Origin: Flavobacterium lacustre | Lineage (GTDB): Bacteria > Bacteroidota > Bacteroidia > Flavobacteriales > Flavobacteriaceae | DNA: 64,000 nucleotides | Direction: 5' to 3' | Assembly (NCBI RefSeq): GCF_027474525.2 | Contig: NZ_CP114882.2 | Coordinates: forward strand, 3,348,001 to 3,412,000 | In this document: positions 63,986 through 64,000 of the stretch, piece after piece | Numbering within the stretch: the first letter of the stretch is position 1 | How the letters are laid out: every line of letters starts with the position of its first letter | The notes under the pieces: model-generated | Databases searched by the model: none | Told to the model about the DNA's origin: nothing | Seen by the model: the letters and a program-made list of their open reading frames with translations, nothing else | Position numbers and translations under genes: made by a program

Positions 63986-64000
63986 ATTTTATACATTAGC

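Overview
The window comes from an AT-rich member of the Bacteroidota, most likely Flavobacterium or a close relative. Supporting signs are the Bacteroidota-type -7 promoter element TAnnTTTG upstream of many genes, weak Shine-Dalgarno signals, a fused SecDF, paired type III and type II glutamine synthetases, a fused isobutyryl-CoA mutase, and a curli system with Flavobacteria-style repeats. The gene content is mostly chromosomal core. No insertion sequence, prophage, CRISPR array, tRNA or rRNA was seen.

Layout. 0-6 kb: the tail of a PAS-domain protein, a GNAT acetyltransferase, a two-domain M16 peptidase, a structured RNA-like element, a small unknown protein and PurM. 6-11.7 kb: a complete curli locus read on the minus strand (major curlin, minor curlin, CsgE, CsgF, CsgG and a surface lipoprotein). 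12-15.5 kb: divergent glutamine synthetases GSIII and GSII. 15.6-18.6 kb: TerC, a lipoprotein, a DUF1543 protein and a small secreted protein. 18.7-28 kb: isobutyryl-CoA mutase, DUF4197, PurU, FolE, CysS (preceded by a second copy of the RNA-like element), YidD and Lgt. 28-37 kb: a small outer membrane barrel, prolyl oligopeptidase, SecDF, Mdh and GyrB. 37-49 kb: a minus-strand block with the tRNA-dependent amidotransferase operon gatC-gatA-gatB::aspS, preceded by a Gre-like factor, a plugless TonB-type barrel, a PhzF protein and a large TPR protein. 49-62.5 kb: FtsE and a surface polysaccharide locus (glycosyltransferases, methyltransferase, FdtA-like isomerase, flippase, FdtB-like aminotransferase, FemAB-like protein). 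That locus is split by a 4 kb block with a porin and a decayed dicarboxylate transporter. 62.5-64 kb: a TRIC-type channel and an RDD protein.

Most notable points. (1) GatB is fused in frame to a complete bacterial aspartyl-tRNA synthetase as one 1110-residue protein, directly after gatA and an atypical gatC. One operon therefore encodes a covalent transamidosome-like assembly. (2) The curli export parts carry extra domains: CsgE has an N-terminal domain that resembles the amyloid inhibitor CsgH/CsgC, and CsgG has a C-terminal extension that looks like a second small beta barrel. (3) Two diverged copies of one structured intergenic element, with conserved ends and a variable internal hairpin, lie at 3985-4127 and 25065-25134. 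They may belong to the Flavo-1 RNA family. (4) A remnant of a DcuA/DcuB-type C4-dicarboxylate transporter follows its porin.

All functional calls come from reading motifs and from memory of the families. No database search was run.
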